DNA of 64,000 bases from JBFHIZ01 sp963666475 (GCA_963666475.2 OY762821.2:620001-684000), one strand, 5' to 3'; shown: positions 44,915-54,300, numbered from the stretch's first letter. Program-made: numbers and translations. Notes: generated by a model from the sequence alone, not told the origin.

Positions 44915-45793
44915 ATGCATTATGCAAAAGTGAAAGGAATTTTATCTCCCAAAAATGGCATGAACCTTTACCGTGGTTGTACTCATGGATGTATTTATTG
45001 CGATTCCAGAAGCAAGTGCTATCACATTGATCATGTGTTTGAAGATATTGAGGTAAAAGAAAACGCCCTAGAATTATTGGAAGAGGCTTTAAAAAAGAGA
45101 AGAAAAAAATGTATGATCGGTACTGGAGCGATGACGGACCCGTATATTCCTCTTGAGATGAAACTAAGACATGTTAGAAAAGCACTTGAATTAATTCATC
45201 AATACCATTTTGGAGTGACACTGCACACAAAATCAACAAGGGTACTAAACGATCTGGATTTAATTAAAAAAATTAATCAAGATACCAAGTGCGTGATTCA
45301 GATGACTCTGACGACCTATGATGACAACTTGTGTAAGATTATTGAGCCAAATGTCAGCACGACACGGGAAAGAATAGAAGCGTTAAAAATACTGCATCGT
45401 GAAGGAATTCCTACGGTTGTTTGGCTTTCTCCAATTTTGCCTTTTATTAATGATACAAAAGAAAATATTTTAGGGATCTTAAATGCTTGCCATGAATCGG
45501 GAGTAAAAGGAATTATATGTTTTGGGATGGGAGTTACGATGAGAGAAGGAAATCGAGAATACTTTTATCAACAGTTGGATCGGTATTTTCCAAAAATGAA
45601 GGAAAAATATATCCAGAGTTTTGGAATGCAATATGAACTTACTAGCCCAAATCATGCAGAACTTATGCATCTGTTTCATGGGTTTTGTGAGAAGCATGAA
45701 ATTATGCATGATGTTGGACAGATTTTTGATTACTTAAATATGTTCGAGGATTGCTACGAAGGAGAACAGCTAATGTTTGAGTTGCCTCTTTAA
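44915..45793 (+). CDS. SPL-family radical SAM protein
   Basis: The 292-residue protein has the radical SAM cysteine motif CTHGCIYC (about residues 22-29), preceded by GMNLYRG as in SPL/spore photoproduct lyase-related proteins. It lacks the conserved Cys used for spore photoproduct repair, so function in DNA repair is not shown; the substrate is unknown. The RBS GTGAGGGGTGATGT precedes the ATG. Its 3' end overlaps the convergent MATE gene by 24 bases. The barrel-like C-terminal part has no accessory iron-sulfur cluster domain. Confidence 0.88.
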   Translation: MHYAKVKGILSPKNGMNLYRGCTHGCIYCDSRSKCYHIDHVFEDIEVKENALELLEEALKKRRKKCMIGTGAMTDPYIPLEMKLRHVRKALELIHQYHFGVTLHTKSTRVLNDLDLIKKINQDTKCVIQMTLTTYDDNLCKIIEPNVSTTRERIEALKILHREGIPTVVWLSPILPFINDTKENILGILNACHESGVKGIICFGMGVTMREGNREYFYQQLDRYFPKMKEKYIQSFGMQYELTSPNHAELMHLFHGFCEKHEIMHDVGQIFDYLNMFEDCYEGEQLMFELPL

Positions 45794-47113
45794 AATGAAC
45801 CCAAGTGCAATAACTACAATCAGATAAGATGTGTTCATGGCAATCCAAATGCCCGAAAGCTCCAATACGCCAGATAATATAAGAGAAAGTGGAACGTATA
45901 GAGCGAACAGTCTAAGGACTGAAAATAGAGCGGAAAGAATTGGTTTATTTAAAACATTTAAAGTGCTAGTTTGTACTAAAAATAGACCTTGTATACCATA
46001 ACATATCGGAACGATAAATAAGTATGTTTGTACAGTTTTAATAACTTCAGGGATATCCGTGAACAGACCTGCTATCCAACCACCAAAGACCATGAGAAGA
46101 ATCATGATAAATCCTCCATAAACCATGGAAAAGATACTGGATTTTTTTATGATTTCATGAACACGGTCTGTTTTTTTTGCCCCAAGATTTTGTCCTAGCA
46201 GAGGGACATAGATGGACACCATGGAGTTGATGATAATCATTGCAAAGGGTTCGATCTTTGAGGCAATACCAAAGCCAGCAGTTGCTTCTTTTCCAAAGGA
46301 AGCAATGAGGCCTGTAACCGCAGCAACAGCAAGTGGGGTCATGATTCGAGTGACTGCATTAGGAAGACCAATAAAGAGAAGATCCTTGAAAGAAGAAAGT
46401 ATTTTTTGGATGGACACGCCTTTTAAGGAAATGATTCGAAATCGAAAAGCCTGAATATAAAACGAAAAAATCAGTGTAAATGCTCTTGCAATGACAGTTG
46501 CGATTGCTGCTCCCTGAATCCCGAGTGATGGAAATGGACCAGGACCAAAGATAAGCAGTGGGTCCAAAATAATGTTAATAAGAGCAGAAAATGACATAAT
46601 GATTGCTGGCGTGCGGGTGTCTCCAATAGCGCGAATGCTTGAGTTTCCAATCATTGGAACTACAAGGAAAATCACACCACCATACCAAATTTTCATATAC
46701 TCTCGTACATAAGGGAGTGTTGTTTCGTCTGCACCAAGCAATGTAAACAGTGGATTGATAGTAAAAAAGCCAACTACAACAAAAATAAAAACAAGAAGAA
46801 GACCTAATAGAAGGGAATCGGTAGCATATCTAGTTACCTGTTTTTTATCATTTTGCCCTTGTGCCTTGGAGATTAGAGCAGCAGAACCAAGCCCAATGCC
46901 TTGCGCTAAAGAACCGACAATCATGACAACAGGGAAGGTAAAGGTCATTGCGGCCATTTGATTGAGTCCAAGTTTAGTCACATAATAGGTATCGGCAATG
47001 TTGAATGCAACCAGTCCAAGCATCCCAAAAATCATTGGAAAAGTCATATGAATTAACAATTTCCAAATGGGGTCATTTGTGATATCCAATTTCATTTTTG
47101 TACGTTGTTTCAT
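45770..47113 (-). CDS. MATE family efflux transporter
   Basis: A 447-residue multidrug and toxin extrusion protein with about 12 helices, the family opening DPIWKLLIHMTFPMIFGMLG and internal repeat pattern. It exports cationic or other compounds using an ion gradient; the substrate is unknown. It follows the aldo/keto reductase gene by only 3 bases on the same strand, so both form one unit. Its end overlaps the convergent radical SAM gene by 24 bases, with no terminator visible between them. Confidence 0.95.
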   Translation of the reverse strand: MKQRTKMKLDITNDPIWKLLIHMTFPMIFGMLGLVAFNIADTYYVTKLGLNQMAAMTFTFPVVMIVGSLAQGIGLGSAALISKAQGQNDKKQVTRYATDSLLLGLLLVFIFVVVGFFTINPLFTLLGADETTLPYVREYMKIWYGGVIFLVVPMIGNSSIRAIGDTRTPAIIMSFSALINIILDPLLIFGPGPFPSLGIQGAAIATVIARAFTLIFSFYIQAFRFRIISLKGVSIQKILSSFKDLLFIGLPNAVTRIMTPLAVAAVTGLIASFGKEATAGFGIASKIEPFAMIIINSMVSIYVPLLGQNLGAKKTDRVHEIIKKSSIFSMVYGGFIMILLMVFGGWIAGLFTDIPEVIKTVQTYLFIVPICYGIQGLFLVQTSTLNVLNKPILSALFSVLRLFALYVPLSLILSGVLELSGIWIAMNTSYLIVVIALGFILKRQLKH

Positions 47114-47116
47114 AAT

Positions 47117-48325
47117 TTACCTCGGTAACTTCTTTTTCTTGTTTTTTCCCATGAAGAAACGGGCTGTCCTTACAAGTGGCTTGAACCAAAAGGGTTCTAG
47201 CTCTTTTTCTGCATTTTTAAGTTCCTGACGTATTTTGATTTCTTGTGGACAATGCTCTTCGCATAGTCCACAACTTACGCATTGATTTGCATAATGTGTT
47301 TCACTTCCGGTTATCCCAAGGTGAGCCAGGTAGTGTAGGGTAGTTCCTTTGGGTCCAAGTAAATATTTATCATTATAGAATGCAAATACGCCGGGAATAT
47401 TGACTCCTTTAGGACAAGGCATGCAATATCCGCAACCAGTACAAGGTACCTTTGTTTTTTCAAGCATAATCTTCTGTGCATTCTTGATAATGTTTAGTTC
47501 TTCTTTGTCCATTTGTCCAGGAAGAGCGGATGAAGCTATGGAAACATTCTCATGAAGTTGTTCTTCGTTGCTCATTCCGGAAAGAATGACGTTGACTTCT
47601 GGATGATTCCATATCCAACGAAGAGACCACTCCACAGCGGTTCTTTTTGGATGATATGTATCAAATGATTGGATGACTTCTTGTGGGAGACTATTCACAA
47701 GGCGTCCACCACGCAATGGTTCCATAACAATTACAGGAATATTCATGGCATATGCAAGTTTTAACCCATCAATCGTTGCCTGATTATGTTCATCAAGATA
47801 ATTGTACTGTATTTGACAAAAATCCCAAGGATAAGCCTTTAAAATTTTGATAAAATCATCTTTTGCACCATGGAAGGAAAATCCGAAGTTTTTAATAACC
47901 CCTGCGTCTTTTTTTTGCTGTAAGAATTCAATGACACCAAGATTTACCATATGATCAAAGGAGGCATGATCTGTGAGCATATGAACAAGATAGTAATCAA
48001 TATAATTTGTTTGTAGACGTTCAAGCTGTGTTTCGAATATTTTCATTGCCTGCTCTAATGTTTTAATCATGAATTGAGGCATTTTTGTTGCGATATTTAC
48101 ATTCTCTCGAATCCCGACAAGAGCCTTTCCTAATATCGGTTCGCTTTTCCCGCCGTGGTATGGATAGGCCGTATCAAAGTAATTGATGCCACTTTCATAA
48201 GCCTCACGAATTAGTTTGATTGTTCGTTCTTCATCAATACGGTTTCCTTTCATTGGATATCGCATACAACCGAATCCGAGAATGGATAATTTATCACCAT
48301 TTTTAACATTTACTTTTGTATTCAT
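47117..48325 (-). CDS. aldo/keto reductase with ferredoxin-like clusters
   Basis: The 402-residue oxidoreductase has an aldo/keto reductase barrel (about 1-290) with catalytic Asp and Tyr in FDTAYPYHGG, then Lys in TKMP, and the His equivalent in YLVHM. The C terminus carries two [4Fe-4S] sites: CTGCGYCMPCPKGV (about 309-322) and CVSCGLCEEHCP (about 363-374). Reduction of carbonyl compounds coupled to ferredoxin-type electron carriers is the expected role; the substrate is unknown. The ATG at 48325 is chosen over an upstream TTG at 48349. It is in one operon with the MATE gene. Confidence 0.9.
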   Translation of the reverse strand: MNTKVNVKNGDKLSILGFGCMRYPMKGNRIDEERTIKLIREAYESGINYFDTAYPYHGGKSEPILGKALVGIRENVNIATKMPQFMIKTLEQAMKIFETQLERLQTNYIDYYLVHMLTDHASFDHMVNLGVIEFLQQKKDAGVIKNFGFSFHGAKDDFIKILKAYPWDFCQIQYNYLDEHNQATIDGLKLAYAMNIPVIVMEPLRGGRLVNSLPQEVIQSFDTYHPKRTAVEWSLRWIWNHPEVNVILSGMSNEEQLHENVSIASSALPGQMDKEELNIIKNAQKIMLEKTKVPCTGCGYCMPCPKGVNIPGVFAFYNDKYLLGPKGTTLHYLAHLGITGSETHYANQCVSCGLCEEHCPQEIKIRQELKNAEKELEPFWFKPLVRTARFFMGKNKKKKLPR

Positions 48326-48524
48326 TCGTATCCCTATCTGCGTAATCAACGCGTAATTTTTCCTGTTATCTTATTCTATCATCTGTTATAAAAAAAAATA
48401 AGTGGTAATGTTTAAAATTAAGTCAATGGTCATAGACAGCTCTATCAATATGACTTATCATAAGATTAGAAGAACTTATTTATTTTAGACAAAGTAATTT
48501 GGATTAGAAAGAATGAGGAACCCT

Positions 48525-49415
48525 ATGGATAAAATTATCATTTCAAATCTAACAAGAGACTATGGAAGTGGGAAAGGTATCTTTGAACTTTCATTTCGGG
48601 TAGGGGAAGGCGAGGCATTTGGCTTTTTGGGACCGAACGGAGCAGGAAAGACTACAACAATAAGACATCTGATGGGGTTTTTAAAAGCACAAGAAGGTAG
48701 CTGCCAAATTGACGAATTGGACTGTTGGAATCAGCGAAGTTTGATTCAGTCAAATCTTGGGTATATTCCTGGAGAGATCGGCTTTTTTGATGATATGAAG
48801 GGAATCGAATTTCTAAAGTTCTGTGGGAAATATCGAGGCGTAAATTCGGCAAAGCGTATGAATGATTTAATAGAACGATTTGAGCTGGACCCCAATGGAA
48901 AGATCAAAAAAATGTCAAAAGGGACGAAACAAAAAGTGGGAATTGTTGCAGCTTTTATGCATGATCCAGCGATATTGATTTTAGATGAACCTACGAGTGG
49001 GTTGGACCCTTTGATGCAAAGTCGTTTTATTGATTTAGTTATTGAAGAAAAAGAACGTGGCAAAACCATTTTGCTTTCTAGCCATATGTTTGAGGAAGTG
49101 GAAAGAACTTGCCACCGAATCGGTATCATAAGAGCTGGAAGGTTGGTTGAAGTAGATTCGGTAGACCAACTGAAGGCAGCGCAATTAAAAAAATATATTA
49201 TTACCTTTGAAAATTCTGTGGATGCAGAAAAATTTTCTCACGAACCGCTGGACTCAGAAAAACTGACGCATCATCGTGTTTCTGTAATTGTTCACAATAA
49301 TATTCGGGAGTTCATTGCGATCATGAATCAGTATCCTGTCACGAATATTTCTGCGCCGACTCAGAGTTTAGAAGAGATCTTTCTGCAATATTACGGAGGT
49401 GGTAAAAATGATTAA
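48525..49415 (+). CDS. ABC transporter ATP-binding protein
   Basis: The 296-residue ATPase has Walker A GPNGAGKTT (about 36-44), signature MSKGTKQ, and Walker B ILILDEPTSGLDP with H-loop LLSSHMFEE. It belongs to the CcmA-like group of exporters with a separate membrane partner. The C-terminal about 80 residues follow the nucleotide domain, as in bacitracin or drug exporters. The start at 48525 is preferred because GAGGAA lies just before; 48513 is possible. The permease overlaps its 3' end by 8 bases. Confidence 0.94.
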   Translation: MDKIIISNLTRDYGSGKGIFELSFRVGEGEAFGFLGPNGAGKTTTIRHLMGFLKAQEGSCQIDELDCWNQRSLIQSNLGYIPGEIGFFDDMKGIEFLKFCGKYRGVNSAKRMNDLIERFELDPNGKIKKMSKGTKQKVGIVAAFMHDPAILILDEPTSGLDPLMQSRFIDLVIEEKERGKTILLSSHMFEEVERTCHRIGIIRAGRLVEVDSVDQLKAAQLKKYIITFENSVDAEKFSHEPLDSEKLTHHRVSVIVHNNIREFIAIMNQYPVTNISAPTQSLEEIFLQYYGGGKND

Positions 49416-50205
49416 CTTTACATTATATTTTCGTGAAATGAAGAGTAGCTGGAAAATGTTGGTTGTTTTTGGTGCAGTTCTGACCTTGTATGTGACGATG
49501 ATTATTAGTATGTATGATCCGAGTCTAGCAAAAACACTTCAGGAATTTCGCTCTGCTATGCCAGAACTTATGGCAGCAGTGGGGATGGACGGAAACGATA
49601 GCACTTTGATTGGTTTTATGTCATCCTATTTATACGGAATGATTTTGATTGTCTTTCCAATGATTTTTTCAATCATGAGAGCGCATGGACTCATAGCGAA
49701 ATATGTAGACAGGGGTTCTATGACCACATTACTGGCGGCCCCTGTAAAACGAAGAACCATTGCATTTACACAAATGAAAGTGCTTGCTAGTGGGGTGTTT
49801 TTACTAGTGATATATACAACGGTACTTGAAATCATTGGTACAGCCGCGTTTCCAGGAGAGTTAAATCTTTCCGATCTGTTTTTGCTGAATTTTGGACTGA
49901 TATGGTTACAGCTAATGATTGCAGCCATCTGCTTCCTTTCGTCCTGTATTTTTGGGGATGCAAAGTTTAGTATTGGATTTGGAGCTGGAATTCCGACCGT
50001 GATGTATGTTATGCAAATGTTATCGGCGGCAGGCGAGTCTGCTAAGTTTTTTCGATACGTATCCATTTTCACCTTATTTCAACCAGAAAAAATTATTGCA
50101 AGAGAAACGTCAGCCCTTGTTGGGATTGCTGTCTTGGCCATCGGTTCTATTTTGACTTTTGCAGTAGCAATTGAAGTTTTTGCAAGAAAAGACATGCACA
50201 TATAA
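49408..50205 (+). CDS. ABC-2 type transporter permease
   Basis: The 265-residue membrane protein has about six helices, probably of the ABC-2 permease family, and works with the preceding ATPase. The RBS GGAGG (49395-49399) lies 8 bases before the ATG and within the ATPase gene. Residues 45-65 form an extracytoplasmic region. Substrate unknown; lantibiotic or drug export are common roles in this family, but nothing here points to one. Confidence 0.88.
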   Translation: MINFTLYFREMKSSWKMLVVFGAVLTLYVTMIISMYDPSLAKTLQEFRSAMPELMAAVGMDGNDSTLIGFMSSYLYGMILIVFPMIFSIMRAHGLIAKYVDRGSMTTLLAAPVKRRTIAFTQMKVLASGVFLLVIYTTVLEIIGTAAFPGELNLSDLFLLNFGLIWLQLMIAAICFLSSCIFGDAKFSIGFGAGIPTVMYVMQMLSAAGESAKFFRYVSIFTLFQPEKIIARETSALVGIAVLAIGSILTFAVAIEVFARKDMHI

Positions 50206-50230
50206 TTTGCATTACTGGAGGAGCGATATA

Positions 50231-51067
50231 ATGATATATGATTTTGAAGTACAAATAATGCAAGGTATTCAGGCATTCATTACCCCATTTTTAGATTTGT
50301 TCTTTCAGGGCGTGACAATGATTGGTGAGGAGACCTTTTATATTCTGGCATTTTGTATGATATACTGGTGCTACGATAAAAATGTAGGTAAAGAATTAGG
50401 ACTCACTTTCTTGCTTGGGAGTGTATTTAACGCTGGAATCAAAGAACTGTTTCACTTGCCACGTCCGATTGGGACAAAAGGAATAAGGAGCCTGCGTGTA
50501 GAAACTGCTACGGGATATTCTTTTCCTAGTGGGCATACTCAATCAACAACAACCTTTTTCTATTTTTGGATTTTAAAAGTCAAGAAAACATGGTTTCGCG
50601 TTTTGGCGTGGATATTGATTCTCATGGTTGGATTTTCTAGATTGTATCTTGGTGTACATTGGCCAAAAGACGTTTTGGGAGGAATTGTATTTGCGATCAT
50701 ATCCGTGCATTTTGGACGACAATTCTTTCGCGAAGTTACAACTTTGAAAGTTGTATTTTCTGTTGCAATTGTAAATCTTTTGTGCCTGTTTTTTCATTCG
50801 GAAGGATATGTCGTTGGTGCGGCATTGTTTTCCAGTGCAATGATTGGATTTTATTTGGAAAGTAAAATTGTGAATTTTGAAAATCAAAAAATCTTTCGTT
50901 GGAAAACTTTACGCCTGATTCTTGGACTTGTCGTTTTACTATCAATCAAGGAAGGTGTAAAAATCATACTTCCTGATTTATTGGTGATCGATTATTTTCG
51001 ATATTTTTTAATTGGAATCTGGGTGACTCTCTTTTCCGGAATGGTGTTCAAAAAAATTCGAATTTGA
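50231..51067 (+). CDS. PAP2-family membrane phosphatase
   Basis: The 278-residue membrane phosphatase has the three PAP2 motifs: KELFHLPRP (K...RP), PSGHTQS and SRLYLGVHWPKDVLGG, with catalytic histidines in the last two. Several helices surround the extracellular active site, and an extra C-terminal membrane block (about 200-275) is present. It would dephosphorylate lipid phosphates such as undecaprenyl or phosphatidyl compounds. CTGGAGGAGCGAT gives a strong RBS for the ATG at 50231; the longer frame to 50171 lies inside the previous gene. Confidence 0.93.
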   Translation: MIYDFEVQIMQGIQAFITPFLDLFFQGVTMIGEETFYILAFCMIYWCYDKNVGKELGLTFLLGSVFNAGIKELFHLPRPIGTKGIRSLRVETATGYSFPSGHTQSTTTFFYFWILKVKKTWFRVLAWILILMVGFSRLYLGVHWPKDVLGGIVFAIISVHFGRQFFREVTTLKVVFSVAIVNLLCLFFHSEGYVVGAALFSSAMIGFYLESKIVNFENQKIFRWKTLRLILGLVVLLSIKEGVKIILPDLLVIDYFRYFLIGIWVTLFSGMVFKKIRI

Positions 51068-51091
51068 TGAAATGTTTTGACAGAGCGAACA

Positions 51092-51120
51092 TTGATTTTC
51101 GATAATACGAGTGTTATAAT
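51092..51120 (+). promoter_or_regulatory. promoter driving the MATE leader
   Basis: TTGATT (51092-51097) and a perfect TATAAT (51115-51120) have a 17-base spacer. Transcription would start near 51127, about 13 bases before the terminator hairpin at 51140 and 70 bases before the MATE gene. Confidence 0.65.
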
Positions 51121-51139
51121 GTACAGACTGTGTAGTGAG

Positions 51140-51176
51140 AAGCGTAAGTCCAAGTATGGCTTGCGCTTTTATTTTT
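51140..51176 (+). terminator. promoter-proximal terminator/attenuator before the MATE gene
   Basis: Arms 51140-51150 and 51158-51168 pair over 11 base pairs (two G:U) around loop CAAGTAT, followed by TTATTTTT. The MATE start at 51198 is only 21 bases past the T tract, which leaves no room for another promoter. Transcription of the MATE gene must therefore pass this element. Confidence 0.75.
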
Positions 51177-51197
51177 ATAGGATAGAAAAGGTAAAGT

Positions 51198-52607
51198 ATG
51201 AAAGATTTAAAAGAAAAAGAAATTCGACAAGAAAATAAAATGGGGGTACGCCCAGTAAAAGGACTGCTTTGGGCGATGGGATTTCCGATGATGATTTCCA
51301 TGGCGTTGCAGGCTGTATACAATATAGTGGATAGTTATTTTGTAAGCTCAATGAAAGATACGGACCAGATTCAAAAAATGGGAGATTATGCGGTAAATGC
51401 TCTTACACTTTCTTTTCCAATACAGATGTTGATGGTTGCGGTCGTCCTAGGTACAGGAGTAGGTGTTAATGCGATTTTGTCTAGAAGTCTAGGTGAAGGA
51501 AAACGAAATAAAGCCAGCGCAATTGCAGGAAATGCAATTTTTCTAGGGCTTTTAAGTTATATGATATTCTTCCTATTTAGTATTTTTGGTGTAGATGCAT
51601 TCCTAAAATCACAGACGGATAATCCGATACTATTGGATTTAGGCAAGTCGTATCTGAGTATTTGTACGAGGTTTTCGTTCGGAATCATGATGCTTATTAC
51701 ATTTGAAAAATTATTGCAATCCACCGGGCATACTATTCAAACAACAGTTTCACAAATTATAGGTGCATTGACGAATATTGTTTTGGACCCTATTTTGATA
51801 TTTGGGCTTTTGGGGTTTCCGGCTTTAGGAGTGGAAGGAGCGGCAATTGCTACGGTAGCAGGACAGACCGTATCTTTTGCATTTAATTGTATCTTCCATT
51901 TCAAATACAACCATGAAGATTTCGATGTGCATTTTCGTTATCTAAAACCAAATATACAGATTATTGGGGAAATCTATCAGGTTGGGTTTCCTGCGATATT
52001 GATGCAGGCGTTGACTTCGTTTATGACATATGGAGTAAATGTAATTTTTGGATCGGTTTCATTTCTTGCAGTAACCGCATATGGTATATACTTTAAGATT
52101 CAATCGTTTGTATTTATGGCAGCATTTGGGATGAACAATGCTATTATTCCGATTATAGGATACAACTACGGGAGAGGCGATAAAAAAAGAATTGATGAAG
52201 GCATACGATATGGAATGATCTATTTGCTGCTCATTATGGGACTCGGTATCGCACTTCTACAAATTATGGCGAAGACGATTGTGGGAATATTCCCGGTTGC
52301 GGAAGAAACACAGAAACTATGCATATTGGCCATTCGTATCATTACACTGGGATATTTATTTGTTGGTGCGAACATTGCTTATCAGGGAATTTTTCAAGCG
52401 TTGGGAAGAGGTTTTTACTCCCTGTTAATTTCTCTGCTTCGTTTAATTGTTATAGTGCTTCCTTTGACTTATCTTTTTTCAAAGTTCGATAATCCATTGG
52501 TTTGGATCTGGTGGGCGTTTCCGATTGCAGAAGGTGTAGCATTTGTAGTATCGGTGTTTATGATGCGAAATATCAGACATAAGAAATTGTTAACGTTTGG
52601 AAAATAA
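51198..52607 (+). CDS. MATE family efflux transporter
   Basis: A 469-residue MATE exporter with about 12 helices and the family opening GLLWAMGFPMMISMALQAVY. A second half repeat begins near QVGFPAILMQALTSF. It is expected to export drugs or metabolites with ion coupling. An ATAGAAAAGGTAAAGT ribosome site precedes the ATG. Its leader holds a promoter and terminator (51092-51176), so expression is probably controlled by read-through. Confidence 0.95.
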   Translation: MKDLKEKEIRQENKMGVRPVKGLLWAMGFPMMISMALQAVYNIVDSYFVSSMKDTDQIQKMGDYAVNALTLSFPIQMLMVAVVLGTGVGVNAILSRSLGEGKRNKASAIAGNAIFLGLLSYMIFFLFSIFGVDAFLKSQTDNPILLDLGKSYLSICTRFSFGIMMLITFEKLLQSTGHTIQTTVSQIIGALTNIVLDPILIFGLLGFPALGVEGAAIATVAGQTVSFAFNCIFHFKYNHEDFDVHFRYLKPNIQIIGEIYQVGFPAILMQALTSFMTYGVNVIFGSVSFLAVTAYGIYFKIQSFVFMAAFGMNNAIIPIIGYNYGRGDKKRIDEGIRYGMIYLLLIMGLGIALLQIMAKTIVGIFPVAEETQKLCILAIRIITLGYLFVGANIAYQGIFQALGRGFYSLLISLLRLIVIVLPLTYLFSKFDNPLVWIWWAFPIAEGVAFVVSVFMMRNIRHKKLLTFGK

Positions 52608-52609
52608 TA

Positions 52610-52638
52610 TTGACAGATAAAACAATTTGCAATATACT
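52610..52638 (+). promoter_or_regulatory. promoter of the hydrolase-MarR pair
   Basis: TTGACA (52610-52615) and TATACT (52633-52638) have 17-base spacing, very close to consensus. Confidence 0.8.
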
Positions 52639-52650
52639 TGACTCAGTCAA
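52638..52650 (+). promoter_or_regulatory. candidate MarR operator
   Basis: The perfect 13-base palindrome TTGACTCAGTCAA sits at the 3' end of the -10 box, where a MarR dimer would block initiation. The MarR regulator at 53773 is the likely ligand. Confidence 0.6.
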
Positions 52651-52688
52651 CTAACAAAGAGAAAGACATCTCATTTGAAAGGAACGTT

Positions 52689-53768
52689 ATGAGTCAAAAA
52701 AAAGTAAAGAAAAAAGTAGTAAGTTGGACGATTGGAATCATATTTATTTTGATGTGTGTTATTATTCTGTCTTTATATATCTATATCATCCACTATCATA
52801 ATCCACAAGATCGGGTTCTCAAAGAAGCAGGAATCGTCGAAAAAACACAGATAGTAGGAGATATTTCCTTTAACTATGCCGAAGGTCCAGACAATGGTCC
52901 ATCTTTAGTTTTGTTGCATGCTCAATTGCTTGATTGGTATACGTATAATCAGGTTTTGCCAGTGCTCTCGGAGTATTTCCATGTATATGCTATTGATTAT
53001 CCTGGTCATGGAAAAACACAGGTGCCAGAGAATTATGAGTACAGTGCGAATCAAATCGGAAGTGATCTTGCGGAATTTATAGTAACTGTCATAGGGGAGC
53101 CTGTATATGTGACAGGAAATTCATCTGGAGGTTTACTCGCAACATGGCTGGCATCGAATAAACCGGAATTAATAAAAGCAGCACTTCTTGAGGATCCTCC
53201 ATTGTTTTCATCAGAATTTCCTGAGATACAAAATACGATCGCTTACAAATCTTTTACAACAAGTCATAATGCAATAGATGATGACTATGATGGTTCTTTT
53301 TTGAACTATTGGATTCAAGAAAGTACTCAATTTTTTAAGACATATACTGGACCAGGAACACAACAGTTCATATATTTTGCAGTCAATCAATATGTAAAGG
53401 CAAATCCTGGTGAACCAGTTGAAATTGCCTTTATGACTGTTTCAGTTCAGGAAATGATAAGGGGATTAAACTACTATGACCCTGCATTTGGAAATGCATT
53501 CTATGAGGGAACATGGAATGAAGGATTTAGTCATGTAGACGCACTTGCAAATATTGAATGTCCTGTGCTTTTGCTTCATGCCAATTACGAATTTATGGAG
53601 GATGGAACTCTAGATGGTGCAATGTCTGATAAACAAGCAGATTTGGCGACATCTTTAGTAGAGAACTGCGAATTTGTTACAATCGACTCTCCTCACGTTG
53701 TAAATTTAGAATATCCAGATGAATTTTCAGAACTAGTAGTTAATTTCTTTTTGGAAGTGGAGGAATAA
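52689..53768 (+). CDS. alpha/beta hydrolase with N-terminal membrane anchor
   Basis: A 359-residue protein with a basic N terminus, a helix (about 14-37) and then an alpha/beta hydrolase fold outside the cell. The nucleophile elbow is GNSSGG (Ser about 142). An HG-type oxyanion-like stretch LVLLHA, Asp in LLHANYEFMEDG and His in DSPHVVNLE complete a plausible catalytic triad. The substrate is unknown; an ester or lactone is likely. The ATG at 52689 is chosen for the GAAAGGAACGTT site; the longer frame to 52638 overlaps the operator. It is in an operon with the MarR regulator, 4 bases away. Confidence 0.88.
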   Translation: MSQKKVKKKVVSWTIGIIFILMCVIILSLYIYIIHYHNPQDRVLKEAGIVEKTQIVGDISFNYAEGPDNGPSLVLLHAQLLDWYTYNQVLPVLSEYFHVYAIDYPGHGKTQVPENYEYSANQIGSDLAEFIVTVIGEPVYVTGNSSGGLLATWLASNKPELIKAALLEDPPLFSSEFPEIQNTIAYKSFTTSHNAIDDDYDGSFLNYWIQESTQFFKTYTGPGTQQFIYFAVNQYVKANPGEPVEIAFMTVSVQEMIRGLNYYDPAFGNAFYEGTWNEGFSHVDALANIECPVLLLHANYEFMEDGTLDGAMSDKQADLATSLVENCEFVTIDSPHVVNLEYPDEFSELVVNFFLEVEE

Positions 53769-53772
53769 AATT

Positions 53773-54201
53773 ATGCAAAATGAGAATATATTTCGCAGTG
53801 TAGGTGTTATTAATCGAGTTTTTACGAGCTTTCTTTCAAAAGAAATTACAGAACTTCAGATTTCATATTCAGACAGCATTTTTTTAATGAATATTGGTGA
53901 AAGAGAAGGAATTTCACAAGAAGAGATTTCGAATCAGCTAGCGATTGATAAGGCGGCAGTCGCTCGTTCCATAAAATCGATGAATACAATGGGATTAGTA
54001 CGAATTGAATCGTCTATATTAGATAAAAGAAGAAAACACCTATATTTGACGAACGAAGGGAAAATTAAATTCGATTGTTTGACGGATATTCATGAAAAAT
54101 GGTCAAGGAACGTTTTACAAAATATTTCTAAGGATGAATTGAATACGATAACGATTGCGATGGAAGATATTTGCAAACATGCAAAAACCTTAATTGAATA
54201 A
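53773..54201 (+). CDS. MarR-family transcription regulator
   Basis: The 142-residue winged-helix repressor. The DNA-binding part includes EGISQEEISNQLAIDKAAVARSIKSM (described by helix positions, about 49-75) and the wing SILDKRRKHLYLT. It probably represses its own operon by binding TTGACTCAGTCAA at 52638 and releases it on a small-molecule signal related to the hydrolase substrate. GTGGAGGAATAAAATT precedes the ATG. A terminator follows. Confidence 0.93.
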   Translation: MQNENIFRSVGVINRVFTSFLSKEITELQISYSDSIFLMNIGEREGISQEEISNQLAIDKAAVARSIKSMNTMGLVRIESSILDKRRKHLYLTNEGKIKFDCLTDIHEKWSRNVLQNISKDELNTITIAMEDICKHAKTLIE

Positions 54202-54223
54202 AAAAAGCCGAGAGGCTTTTTTT
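54202..54223 (+). terminator. intrinsic terminator after marR
   Basis: Stem AAAAAGCC/GGCTTTTT with loop GAGA and following T run lies directly after the stop. Confidence 0.9.
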
Positions 54224-54300
54224 ATTGTGTAAATATAGGATTTCTGGATAGAATGTGAGATAATGAAAATGGAACTGAAAATGTTTATGAGGAAGATGTT

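Noticed and set aside
48421..48470. Imperfect dyad with outer AAGTCA and TGACTT between divergent genes
   Set aside because: Inner arms do not match well; probably chance in AT-rich sequence.
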